Assembly (NCBI GenBank): GCA_024643945.1
Contig: JAHELX010000010.1
Span: forward strand, 1-32,017
Source of the DNA: Anaerolineales bacterium
GTDB lineage: Bacteria > Chloroflexota > Anaerolineae > 4572-78 > NAK82
Reading direction: 5' to 3'
DNA length: 32,017 nt
Shown: positions 23,849 through 32,016 of the stretch, one piece after another
How the letters are laid out: the number at the start of each line of letters is the position of its first letter
How positions within the stretch are numbered: position 1 is the first letter of the stretch
Translations under genes and position numbers: made by a program
Notes under the pieces: model-generated
Told to the model about the DNA's origin: nothing
Databases searched by the model: none
Seen by the model: only the letters and a program-made list of their open reading frames with translations

Positions 23849-24754
23849 TCACCCTCCTATTTTCACTTGCAGACCAAATCCTTTAATCATCTCTACGATC
23901 TCAGCCATCCTGCCCTCTGAAGGAGGGCGGACTTCGGACAAGCCGTAAGCCTTGTTCAGGCGGTGATACTTTTCGGTACCTGTCTGGTGATAAGGCAGAA
24001 TGTCTATCCGATTCAGGTGGGGCAAGGCAGCCGCAAAGGCGCTTACCTGATGGAGGTTTTCGTCGTCGTCGTTGATGCCGGGGATGATGGGCACACGTAG
24101 AACAATGTCGTGCCCCCGCCGCGAAAGCGCCTGCAAATTCTGCAGGATCAACTCGTTGGACACCCCGGTGAACTTGCGATGTCTGGCATCATCCATCAGC
24201 TTGAGATCGTATAGAAACAGATCCACATACCCCCGTATGCTGTCCAATGTTTCCCACCTGGCAAAGCCGCAGGTATCCAGGGTCGTGTGAATCTCCCTCT
24301 CCCGGCAAGCCCGGAGCAGGGCCAGCAAGAAATCTCGCTGCAGCAGGGGCTCTCCGCCAGAAAAGGTCACCCCTCCACCCGATTCGTCGTAGAAGACGAT
24401 GTCTCGCTCGATTTCGGTCATCACCTGGGCCACCGTCATTTCCCGGCCCACGATCTCGCGCGCTTCGGCGTAGCAGACTTCAACGCAGTCCCCGCAGAGC
24501 GTGCAGCTTTCGCCATCGGTGACCATAAAATCACCGTTTGAGGAGATCGCCTGCTGCGAACAAGTCGCCTCACAAGCACCACAACGGATGCAGCGATTCT
24601 CTCGGAATACCAGTTCCCGCGCCCGGGCCTGGCTCTCGGGATTGTGGCACCACCAACAAGTGAGAGGACATCCTTTGAGGAAAACCGTGGTGCGAATTCC
24701 CGGACCGTCGTGAATGGAGAATTTTTTTACATCAAAAACAGTTCCAGCGATCAA
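23849..24754 (-). CDS. hypE: Glycyl-radical-enzyme activating radical SAM protein (HypE)
   Basis: The 301-residue activase has the radical SAM motif GCPLTCWWCHNPE (Cys29, Cys33, Cys36), an inserted ferredoxin-like domain with two [4Fe-4S] motifs (CIRCGACEATC and CTLCGDCVEVC) and the SAM-binding block GGGVTFSGGEPLLQ. It should install the glycyl radical on HypD using SAM under anaerobic conditions. The start is TTG at 24754: the conserved N-terminus GTVFDVKKFSIHDGPGIRTT begins within four residues of it, leaving no room for a later start. Its 3' end carries the ribosome binding site of hypD (4 nt apart), so the pair is tightly coupled. Confidence 0.92.
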   Translation of the reverse strand: MIAGTVFDVKKFSIHDGPGIRTTVFLKGCPLTCWWCHNPESQARARELVFRENRCIRCGACEATCSQQAISSNGDFMVTDGESCTLCGDCVEVCYAEAREIVGREMTVAQVMTEIERDIVFYDESGGGVTFSGGEPLLQRDFLLALLRACREREIHTTLDTCGFARWETLDSIRGYVDLFLYDLKLMDDARHRKFTGVSNELILQNLQALSRRGHDIVLRVPIIPGINDDDENLHQVSAFAAALPHLNRIDILPYHQTGTEKYHRLNKAYGLSEVRPPSEGRMAEIVEMIKGFGLQVKIGG

Positions 24755-24775
24755 AGCTTGCGCCCTTTGACGACA

Positions 24776-25933
24776 CTACTGGATAACCAAATCCTCCAGA
24801 GAGAATCGGGTCAACGCTTCGGCCCCGTCGGCGGTGACGCGGATCATATCCTCAATCCGCCCCCCGACAATCCCGTTGCGGTAGGCTCGCGGCTCTACGG
24901 TCAGGACCATACCCTCGGCCAGAGGAGTTGAATCCCAGGAAGAGATGTAGGGAGGTTCATGAACATCCAGGCCCAGGTTATGGCCAAACAGGTCTCGACC
25001 CTCTTTCTCCCACCCATAGTTGGCAAACACGCGGTGGATTTCTTCGTGAACCTCACACCCGGGTATACCGGGCTGGATGCGATCCTCTGCAGCTTGCCTG
25101 GCCTCCTTCAGCATTTGGTAGTGCCGAAGGAATTCCGGCTTTGGCGCGCCCACGATGACACTCCGGCCAAAGTCAGAGCAGTAGCCATTGTACACTATGC
25201 CAAAGTCAAAAGCCACCATACAGCCGGGCTGGAGTGGCACGAATTTATCGGGGCCGCCACGGCCCTCGAATCCCGGCCCGTTAAAAATGACGGTACTTGG
25301 AAATGCGTTTCCAGAGGCACCCATTCGGAGCATCTGCGCGTTGATCTCGTCGGTGATGTCCTGGATGGTGACGCCGAGTCTCATCATCTTGAGCGCAGCG
25401 CCAAATACCTTATCGGTCCTGGATGCTACTTCCTGCATACAGGCCAATTCGTATGCGTCTTTGATCTGGCGTAGCGTCCAGAATAGGGGCTCGGCCAGGG
25501 TGAAACTGGCCTGGGTAAGGGCGGACTGAAAGGCCAGGGCAGCCCGGGCCCACATCGGTTCCGAGATGGCCACGCGGGCCGGGTGCCCGAATTGCGACAG
25601 CAGCACTTGGGCTGTTTCCACAGGATCGCGCATTCCATCGTAACCCTGTGCGTCCACGATCCAGGGTCGGGTCGCGGCGCGGCCTTCAAATTCGCTAATC
25701 TCTCCGCTGGTAACCAGGATCGGTCCGCGCTCCAGGCTAAGTATCGCCGCCCGCAGCCAATCGTGGGAAAAAGCATCTCCTGTCGGATTGGGTCGGGCGT
25801 AAGGGATACCGGTGAGGTAGGTGAAATTGGCCGAGAAGTTGAGAATGACGAGATCAACACCCGCCTCGGCCATAGCGGCTTGTACTTTTCTAACCCGGTC
25901 TTCGTAGTTTGGGATGGGTGTATAATCAGGCAT
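24776..25933 (-). CDS. M24-family Xaa-Pro peptidase (first of two)
   Basis: The 385-residue protein has a creatinase-like N-terminal domain and a pita-bread metallopeptidase domain. The five metal ligands are visible: two Asp in AFDFGIVYNGYCSDFGRS, His in GHNLGLDVHEPP, Glu in LTVEPRAY and Glu in GGRIEDMIRV. Members are Xaa-Pro dipeptidases or aminopeptidases that cut before proline or hydroxyproline; creatinase-type activity is an alternative. The ATG at 25933 starts 8 nt after the stop of the preceding M24 gene. The longer frame upstream (to 26011) would overlap that gene, so it is rejected. It probably releases proline/hydroxyproline from imported peptides. Confidence 0.88.
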   Translation of the reverse strand: MPDYTPIPNYEDRVRKVQAAMAEAGVDLVILNFSANFTYLTGIPYARPNPTGDAFSHDWLRAAILSLERGPILVTSGEISEFEGRAATRPWIVDAQGYDGMRDPVETAQVLLSQFGHPARVAISEPMWARAALAFQSALTQASFTLAEPLFWTLRQIKDAYELACMQEVASRTDKVFGAALKMMRLGVTIQDITDEINAQMLRMGASGNAFPSTVIFNGPGFEGRGGPDKFVPLQPGCMVAFDFGIVYNGYCSDFGRSVIVGAPKPEFLRHYQMLKEARQAAEDRIQPGIPGCEVHEEIHRVFANYGWEKEGRDLFGHNLGLDVHEPPYISSWDSTPLAEGMVLTVEPRAYRNGIVGGRIEDMIRVTADGAEALTRFSLEDLVIQ

Positions 25934-25941
25934 AGCAGTCA

Positions 25942-27165
25942 CTACATTCTTATTACCAACTCCTTCGGGAAGTCGCTCAGGCCCTGAAGCGCGCCGTCGG
26001 AATCCATCCAAATCACGTCCTCGAGACGGACACCAAACCCCCGGTCGGGGTAATACAGCCCTGGCTCACAGGTGAAAATATGCCCGGGCTGAAGCACATT
26101 GATATTGGAGGGTGCGTCGGAAAAGAACGGCTCTTCGTGAATCGCCAGTCCTATCCCATGGCCCAGCCCATGCACGAAGCCGCTCTCGGTCCTGGTATTG
26201 CCGCCGATGGTGGGATGACCCCGACTCTCAAAAAACTCGCAAGCCATGCGTTGGTAATGTCGTACTGCGGTCCCCACCTGGTAAGCCCCGATGAGCATTT
26301 GCATGCAGTCGTATACATCCTCGTAGGCTTTCTCGACCTCGGGTGGTGCATACCCCAGGCAGAAGGTGCGAGTCATGTCGAAGTAGTAGCCGCCACCAGC
26401 CTCACGCGGACCAAAATCAAAGATGATGCTCTTGCCCAGCATCACCACATCCTCTGGGTTTCCCTTGTTGTGGGGAACGCCAGCGTCGCGTCCGATGGCG
26501 AAGATGACCCCTTCGGGGACCTCCAACTGTTGCTCGGCAAGGAAACGACCGATCTCCTGGTGCACGCGCCCGATGGTCAGTGGCGTGCCGTCGGCCTGCG
26601 CCAGCGTTCCATCTTTGACCTGATGTGATTTCAAAAACTCGATGGTCTGTCCCATAATCCCTGCGGCGCGCTGCCCCACCTGGCGAATGCGCTCGGCCTC
26701 TACGGCGTCCTTGGTGGCGCGGGCCATGTCAATCAGCGTTGGGTCAAAATCACCGTGGATCTCGACACCTTCCACTTGTTCATCCAATGCGCTGAGCAGC
26801 TTCCACGCGCTGCCCTGGTCGGCCATCCCGTAAAAGCCTACTTTTCCGCTCACACCCAGGTCGGCAAATACCCGGCGGTATAACTCGACGACTGCAGCCA
26901 GCCGGTCAGTCTTCTGGCGCAGGATCGCCTCATAGTCATACTTGTTCGTGGTCACGACGGTGAGCCCGCTGGCAACGGCCTCCTCTCGTTCAATCGGCGA
27001 GCACAGGAACAGGGGTTCCTCGCCTCGCTTCTTGATCAGGTAGCCGCTTATAACTGGCGCACCGTTGGCCATGTAGGTCATGGCGGGGTTGCCGTACATT
27101 TTCCCTGCGACGACGAGCGCGTTCAGCCCACGTTCTTCCATCAAGTAATCTAGGTCTTGTTTCAT
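25942..27165 (-). CDS. M24-family Xaa-Pro peptidase (second of two)
   Basis: The 407-residue protein has the same two-domain architecture as its neighbour but is clearly divergent. Metal ligands lie in IFDFGPREAGGGYYFDMTRT (two Asp), GLGHGIGLAIHEEP (His), FTCEPGLYYP (Glu) and GVRLEDVIWM (Glu). It is a likely cytoplasmic Xaa-Pro dipeptidase or aminopeptidase. The ATG at 27165 has GGAGAG upstream. Two tandem, non-identical prolidase-like enzymes next to hypD suggest a division of labour between peptide lengths or between Pro and Hyp substrates; that is inference. Confidence 0.9.
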   Translation of the reverse strand: MKQDLDYLMEERGLNALVVAGKMYGNPAMTYMANGAPVISGYLIKKRGEEPLFLCSPIEREEAVASGLTVVTTNKYDYEAILRQKTDRLAAVVELYRRVFADLGVSGKVGFYGMADQGSAWKLLSALDEQVEGVEIHGDFDPTLIDMARATKDAVEAERIRQVGQRAAGIMGQTIEFLKSHQVKDGTLAQADGTPLTIGRVHQEIGRFLAEQQLEVPEGVIFAIGRDAGVPHNKGNPEDVVMLGKSIIFDFGPREAGGGYYFDMTRTFCLGYAPPEVEKAYEDVYDCMQMLIGAYQVGTAVRHYQRMACEFFESRGHPTIGGNTRTESGFVHGLGHGIGLAIHEEPFFSDAPSNINVLQPGHIFTCEPGLYYPDRGFGVRLEDVIWMDSDGALQGLSDFPKELVIRM

Positions 27166-27267
27166 AAGAGTGTCTCTCCAGCTATTTTCGTAATGGCTCA
27201 GCTTTTCAAGGATAACAGCCTGGCCTGCAATTGGTGCAAGTTGTGAACAGCTTTGCCCGGGGGCGTG

Positions 27268-28338
27268 TCACTCTCGCCCTTGCAGCGTTGGATCGAAAGC
27301 ATCGCGCAGCCCATCCCCCATGAAGTTGAAGGCGAACATCAGCAAGAATAACGCCAGGGCCGGAAAAAGCGCCTGATTCGGATAGGTTTGAATAACCTGT
27401 GCGCCGTCTGCAATCATGCTGCCCCAACTCGGAGTAGGTGGGTTCACGCCCAGCCCGATGAAACTGAGAAAGGCTTCATAGGATATGTAGCCTGGAATGG
27501 CCAATGTTTCGGTGATAATCAACGGCCCGATGATATTAGGAAGTACATGCCGCAGAATTATCCTGGTTGACGGTGCACCGAGGGCATGCGCGGCGAGGAC
27601 ATACTCGTTTTCCCGCACTGATAGAACCTGTCCGCGCACCAGGCGCGCGGCGCCCATCCATGCCGTGAGGCCAATACCGATAAAGATGAACAGCAGCCCC
27701 CCCATGGCTGCATCCAACTTGCTTAGCGCGTAAGCCGGTGTGCCAGGTTCGAGCTGACTGAAACCGGCCCGGAAAACTGCCATCAATAGAATGATGAGTA
27801 GATAAGTCGGAAAAGCGTACATGATGTCAACAAAACGCATCAGCAGATTGTCCGTCTTGCCGCCTTTGTATCCGGCCACAAGTCCGACAATCAACCCAAC
27901 CATTATGCTGATCAGCGGCCCCACAATGGCTACGCCCATAGAAATACGAGCACCGTAAACGATGCGACTCAGCAAATCCCGTCCAAGTCTGTCTGCTCCC
28001 AGCAGATAGCTGTCACTAATCTTGACATATCCGCCCTCTTCCCTGGGTTTCATGCCGGGGAAGACCCTGGTCACCCAGACGGGGGTGCCATTGGAATCGG
28101 CAAGAGTCGCATCGTCAAACGATTTCGGTGCAATGATCGGGGCAAAGAGGGCAACCAGAATGTTCAGAATGATAATGATGGTACCGATTATCGCAGCCCG
28201 GTTGCGACTCAATCGGCGAAAGGCGTCAGAGGTCAAGCTCCTGCTGCGAATCGTGGCTGGCTGTTGGATTTCAGCCATGCCAGTCAGGTGTTCAGGTTTG
28301 ACTGATGAAGTTGTCATTTCGTTTTGTGGGCTATTCAT
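27268..28338 (-). CDS. Peptide ABC transporter permease (DppC type), second system
   Basis: A 356-residue permease with an N-terminal cytoplasmic stretch, then helix 1 (AAIIGTIIIILNILVALFAP), the block LGADRLGRDLLSRIVYGARI, and an EAA loop SVRENEYVLAAHALGAPSTR; it ends MGDGLRDAFDPTLQGRE. The ATG at 28338 overlaps the stop of the DppB-type gene (ATGAATAG). No strong ribosome binding site is visible, so translation is likely coupled. A roughly 100-nt gap separates it from the first peptidase gene; I see no terminator in it. Confidence 0.9.
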   Translation of the reverse strand: MNSPQNEMTTSSVKPEHLTGMAEIQQPATIRSRSLTSDAFRRLSRNRAAIIGTIIIILNILVALFAPIIAPKSFDDATLADSNGTPVWVTRVFPGMKPREEGGYVKISDSYLLGADRLGRDLLSRIVYGARISMGVAIVGPLISIMVGLIVGLVAGYKGGKTDNLLMRFVDIMYAFPTYLLIILLMAVFRAGFSQLEPGTPAYALSKLDAAMGGLLFIFIGIGLTAWMGAARLVRGQVLSVRENEYVLAAHALGAPSTRIILRHVLPNIIGPLIITETLAIPGYISYEAFLSFIGLGVNPPTPSWGSMIADGAQVIQTYPNQALFPALALFLLMFAFNFMGDGLRDAFDPTLQGRE

Positions 28339-29344
28339 GTCGAATACGCGGGTCAAGCCAGAGATAGATGAGGTCGACAACTGTGTTGGCGACGACGAGA
28401 AACATGGCGAGAAGCAAAACTGTGCCCATAATTACGGGATAGTCCCGGCCGGAAACACTGGTCACGAAAAATTTGCCCATACCTGGAATGCCAAAGATCG
28501 TCTCTACGACGAACGTTCCAGTTAATAGGTAAGCAAGCATAGGGCCGAGTACAGTCACGATGGGGATCAATCCGTTTTTCAAAGCGTGCGCCGTGATGAC
28601 TCTGCGCTCGGACAGGCCTTTGGCTCTTGCAGTTCGAATGTAGTCCTGGTTGAGAACTTGTAGCAGGCTGGCACGGGTGAGGCGCGCGACCAAGGCAGCA
28701 TCGGCAATGCCGAGCGCGAAGGCGGGTAGAATCACCTGCTTCAGTTCGCCCCAACCGCTTACCGGCAGCCATTTTAACTGCACACCCAACACATATTGCA
28801 GGACCGGCGCAAGAATAATCACGGGCACAGAAACACCTAGAACGGCAGCGCTCATCGCGGCATAGTCAGTCAATGTGTTGCGTCTGAGGGCAGAAATGAT
28901 GCCCAGGGGGATACCAATCGTGACGGTTACCAGGAACGCCATGGCTCCTAGCTGCATAGAAACTGGTAGATTGTCGCGGAAAATATCGCTAACCGTGCGA
29001 CCGAAGGTTCTATAGGAAGGACCAAAGTTCATCCAGCGCAGCGTGGCATTGTCGCCGGTGGAAAGTGGCATGTTGATGAGATATTGATGATCGAGATACT
29101 TGGACTGCTCGCCGGTGGTCACGATAGGTATGGCAATATCCCGCATAAAGTCGATATATTGGATATACAAGGGGGCGTTGAGATTGTATTTGGCGTTAAG
29201 CTGTTCGACGATTGCTGCCGGAAGTCGTTTTTCCAGAGTAAAAGGGCCACCGGGAACCGCATGCATCAAGGCAAAGGTGATCAGCGAAATGGCAAATAGT
29301 ACCAGAAACATCCATAAGATTCGCCGGACAATAAACCTGGCCAC
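28331..29344 (-). CDS. Peptide ABC transporter permease (DppB type), second system
   Basis: A 337-residue permease with the classic N-terminus ARFIVRRILWMFLVLFAISL, the block MHAVPGGPF, about six membrane helices and the EAA loop LLQVLNQDYIRTARAKGLSE; it ends LIYLWLDPRIRHE. It forms the channel with the DppC-type partner. The GTG start at 29344 has AGGAG 6 nt upstream. It is separated from the binding-protein gene by 88 nt containing a very stable hairpin, which may set a lower permease level. Confidence 0.92.
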   Translation of the reverse strand: MARFIVRRILWMFLVLFAISLITFALMHAVPGGPFTLEKRLPAAIVEQLNAKYNLNAPLYIQYIDFMRDIAIPIVTTGEQSKYLDHQYLINMPLSTGDNATLRWMNFGPSYRTFGRTVSDIFRDNLPVSMQLGAMAFLVTVTIGIPLGIISALRRNTLTDYAAMSAAVLGVSVPVIILAPVLQYVLGVQLKWLPVSGWGELKQVILPAFALGIADAALVARLTRASLLQVLNQDYIRTARAKGLSERRVITAHALKNGLIPIVTVLGPMLAYLLTGTFVVETIFGIPGMGKFFVTSVSGRDYPVIMGTVLLLAMFLVVANTVVDLIYLWLDPRIRHE

Positions 29345-29390
29345 ATCTGGCTCCTATGATCTGGGATGCTGGGGGAGATAAGTAAATTTG

Positions 29391-29426
29391 CTATCCGGGG
29401 CACGGCCTTGGCCGTGCCCCGGATAG
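29391..29426 (-). terminator. Perfect 17-bp hairpin between binding-protein and permease genes (attenuator or mRNA-stabilising)
   Basis: CTATCCGGGGCACGGCC (29391-29407) is followed by two bases and its exact complement (29410-29426). It lies 6 nt after the binding-protein stop. The sequence beyond it on the minus strand is CAAATTTACTTATC, not a clean U tract, so it is better read as a partial terminator or 3' stabiliser than as a full terminator. Such hairpins commonly make the binding protein more abundant than its permeases. Confidence 0.6.
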
Positions 29427-29432
29427 CCGGGA

Positions 29433-31187
29433 TTACTCAACGACGTCCCAATCCCAAAAGTGTTCTACATTGTAAGCATAGGTTCGCTGGATATTGGGTT
29501 GGGTCAGTTGAGCTTGAACCGGATAGTAGAGCGTCATCGTCCCGGCATCCTCTACGTTCAAGAGCTGCTCGGCCTGGGTATACAACTTTAGCCGAGTTGC
29601 CGGATCGGTCTCCACACGCGCTTCATCTACGAGTTTGTCAAAGTCCGGGTTAGTCCATTTTCCATAGTTATAGATGGAGTCGGACCGATAGACGTCCAGT
29701 AGATAGTTGTTGGTATCGTTGTAATCGGGACACCAACCAGCGCGGAAGATCTGGCCTGCATCCTCTTCCTGCTTGGACCAGTAAACGGTGTTATCGATCT
29801 GGGACAGTCCGACCTGGATGCCGAGCGTTTGCTGCCACATAGCCTGGAGTGCCTGGGCAACGGCGCTCAGTTCCTGGGATGTGCCAAACTCCACGGTGAT
29901 GGGGGGCAATTCATCAGCGGATGCCAGGCCCAGGTCTTTCAGCCCCAGTTCGAGTTCCTGCTTGGCTTTGTCCAGATCGAACCGAATGCCGAGGGCTGCG
30001 GCGTCCGTTGCTGATGGGGCCATGGCAATGCTAGGAGGCGTAAAGAAGGAGGCCGGGATCTGGCCACCAGCCAGGACATCCTTGACCAGGGACTCGCGAT
30101 CGACGGCGTAGTTGAGCGCGCGGCGGATGTGGACGTTATCAAACGGGGGTTTTTGGGTGTTGAATCCCCAGGCCTGAGTGCACACCCAAGGCGCAATCTT
30201 CAGTTGCGAGCCCAGGTTGGAATCCGTGCGTAGACGCTCGATTTGATCGCCAGGGACAAGCGTGATATCAATGTTGCCGGCCTCGTATTCCCGAAGTCCA
30301 ACGACCTCGTCGATAAACCGGAAGGTGATCTCGTCCAGCCCCGCCTGGCGAATACCTTCGGAGCCGGGCCAGAAGGGGTTCTTGACGAAGGTCATGCTGC
30401 TCTCATGAACCCACTCTTTGAGGGCAAAAGGACCGTAGGTATTGATGCTCTCAGGTTCGGTCCAGGCATCGCCGCTGTCCTTAATGGCCCACTCGGGGGT
30501 GGCACTGGTGTTGATGATGCTGTAGATGCCAAGGGCAAAGCCGATCTTTTCCGGTGCTGTGACCTGGAAGGTGTAGTCGTCGACGGCCTTAACCCCTACG
30601 TCTTCGCGGCTGCCCTCTCCGCTGTTGAACTCAGAGCCGCCTACGACATAGGGCGCCAGAATATAGGCTGCGGGGGATGCTGTTTCGGGGTCGAGCGCGC
30701 GCAGAAAGCCGTAGACGAAATCGTTGGCTGTCACGTTGCGCACGTTGCCATTTTCGTCCACCACTTGCTCGACCGCTCCGGTGTCGGGATTATAGCGTAC
30801 CCACGGCACCCCTTCAAGGAGATGGAACGTATACACCAGGCCATCTTCAGAGACATCCCAGCTCTTGGCCATGCCTGGCATGATTTCATTTGTTTCTGCA
30901 TTCGCTTCTATCAGGTGGGGCAGCAACGGAGTCAATAGCATCCAATCCCTGCTGTCAATGGCTCGTTGCGGATCAATACTGCGGGGATCATTCGCGCGCA
31001 TCTGCATCGTTATAGCTTTGGGTTCAGCCGCCGCGCTGGGAGCTTCTGTCGGTGTAGTTCCGGCAGGGGCTATAGCCTCTGTAGCGGTTGCGGCTGGTGG
31101 TTCCACGGGAGCCGCGGCGGGGCCGCACCCTGCCAGTACCAAACCCAGTACCAGCAAGGGCATCAGGAAACATACTGATTTCTTCAT
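29433..31187 (-). CDS. Peptide ABC transporter substrate-binding lipoprotein (SBP family 5), second system
   Basis: A 584-residue lipoprotein with lipobox LAGC (Cys21) and an Ala/Pro/Thr linker (about residues 22-55). It has the SBP_bac_5 domain (MRANDPRSIDPQRAIDSRDW, KSWDVSEDGLVYTFHLLEGV, TANDFVYGFLRALDP, IRRALNYAVDRESLV). The layout resembles OppA-like oligopeptide binders. The ATG at 31187 has AGGAGG 7 nt upstream. It is the first transport gene of the hydroxyproline cluster and should deliver peptides to the two permeases downstream. It differs strongly from the other binding protein at 17548, so the two probably have different ligands. Confidence 0.92.
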   Translation of the reverse strand: MKKSVCFLMPLLVLGLVLAGCGPAAAPVEPPAATATEAIAPAGTTPTEAPSAAAEPKAITMQMRANDPRSIDPQRAIDSRDWMLLTPLLPHLIEANAETNEIMPGMAKSWDVSEDGLVYTFHLLEGVPWVRYNPDTGAVEQVVDENGNVRNVTANDFVYGFLRALDPETASPAAYILAPYVVGGSEFNSGEGSREDVGVKAVDDYTFQVTAPEKIGFALGIYSIINTSATPEWAIKDSGDAWTEPESINTYGPFALKEWVHESSMTFVKNPFWPGSEGIRQAGLDEITFRFIDEVVGLREYEAGNIDITLVPGDQIERLRTDSNLGSQLKIAPWVCTQAWGFNTQKPPFDNVHIRRALNYAVDRESLVKDVLAGGQIPASFFTPPSIAMAPSATDAAALGIRFDLDKAKQELELGLKDLGLASADELPPITVEFGTSQELSAVAQALQAMWQQTLGIQVGLSQIDNTVYWSKQEEDAGQIFRAGWCPDYNDTNNYLLDVYRSDSIYNYGKWTNPDFDKLVDEARVETDPATRLKLYTQAEQLLNVEDAGTMTLYYPVQAQLTQPNIQRTYAYNVEHFWDWDVVE

Positions 31188-31314
31188 TGGATCTCCTCCT
31201 TGATTGTCGCCAAAATTGAAGTAATTGAGAAGTTCAGATGCTGTAAGGTCTTAAGATGCTGATCGGTTCATTGGGCCTCCTTATCTCCTGGGTTAACTGG
31301 CACTTCGCGTATTG
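31188..31314 (-). promoter_or_regulatory. Leader between regulator and binding-protein genes, with possible 6-codon peptide
   Basis: A very short frame MNRSAS (31271-31251) follows AGGAGG by 4 nt. The octamer AGATGCTG occurs twice (31236-31243, 31254-31261) on the plus strand with an 18-bp period, a possible operator. No strong promoter hexamers are evident. The segment may hold GntR-regulator sites or a leader. Confidence 0.25.
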
Positions 31315-32016
31315 CTAACTTTCTATTGCACCTCCATCGCTCTGTTCTTTGTGGAAGAGCTCTTGCAGCTCAGAGACCGTCAATTGCAGATGGATGCGTA
31401 TTAGATGACCAGCCGCATCGGCGTCGCGTCGCCGCAGAGTCTCCAGGATCTCTTTGTGCTCGACAACCGGGTTCTTGGCCCCTCGTCCCAGGCTGAGGGC
31501 CATTCGCTGGTAGACGTCACACAGGGCTAAGTATTGAATGGTGAGGTCATACAGCCGCCGTTGGTGTGCGGCAGCGTAAACACTGGCATGAAACTGGTGG
31601 TGAACTTCGAGCAAATGTGAGAAGTCCCCCTGGTGAAACGTCTTCTCCATCTGGTGCAGCAGGGTTTCCAATTGCTCCAGTTCGTCTTCGGTGATGCGCG
31701 TGGCTGCCAGGTAGGCCGCATGGCTCTCCAAGGCGCTGCGGACCGTGTATATCTCCTCCAGTTCCGATGGTGAAAACTCAGCGACCGCAGCCCCTTTGTA
31801 AGAGGAAAACGTTACAAAGCCTTCGTGGGTAAGCCTGTGCAGGGCCTCGCGGATTGGGGTACGGCTCACGCCCAATCGTTCGGCAAGCTCGCTCTGCACC
31901 AACCGTTCGCCAGGCAAGAGTTGGCGATTCAGGATCAAGTTGCGAAGATGATCAACCACGGCCTCTTGGAGCGTTTGGTGCGCCAGGGTTGACTCGTCGG
32001 CAGATTTTTGTGGCAT
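31315..32016 (-). CDS. GntR-family (FCD/FadR-type) transcriptional regulator
   Basis: A 233-residue regulator with an N-terminal winged helix (about residues 14-82: LRNLILNRQLLPGERLVQSE, LAERLGVSRTPIREALHRL, GFVTF) and a C-terminal all-helical FCD ligand domain (about 90-225) with likely metal/ligand residues in VHHQFHASVYAAA and VVEHKEILETLRRRD. FCD regulators usually respond to organic acids or amino-acid-derived metabolites. It lies at the head of the hydroxyproline/peptide cluster in the same direction, so it is the obvious local regulator. The ATG at 32016 is the second-to-last base of the window; any upstream promoter is outside. Confidence 0.9.
   Translation of the reverse strand: MPQKSADESTLAHQTLQEAVVDHLRNLILNRQLLPGERLVQSELAERLGVSRTPIREALHRLTHEGFVTFSSYKGAAVAEFSPSELEEIYTVRSALESHAAYLAATRITEDELEQLETLLHQMEKTFHQGDFSHLLEVHHQFHASVYAAAHQRRLYDLTIQYLALCDVYQRMALSLGRGAKNPVVEHKEILETLRRRDADAAGHLIRIHLQLTVSELQELFHKEQSDGGAIES

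Noticed and set aside
29391..29426. The hairpin as a complete rho-independent terminator ending the operon
   Set aside because: No continuous U tract follows it on the minus strand, and the permeases downstream have no visible promoter of their own.
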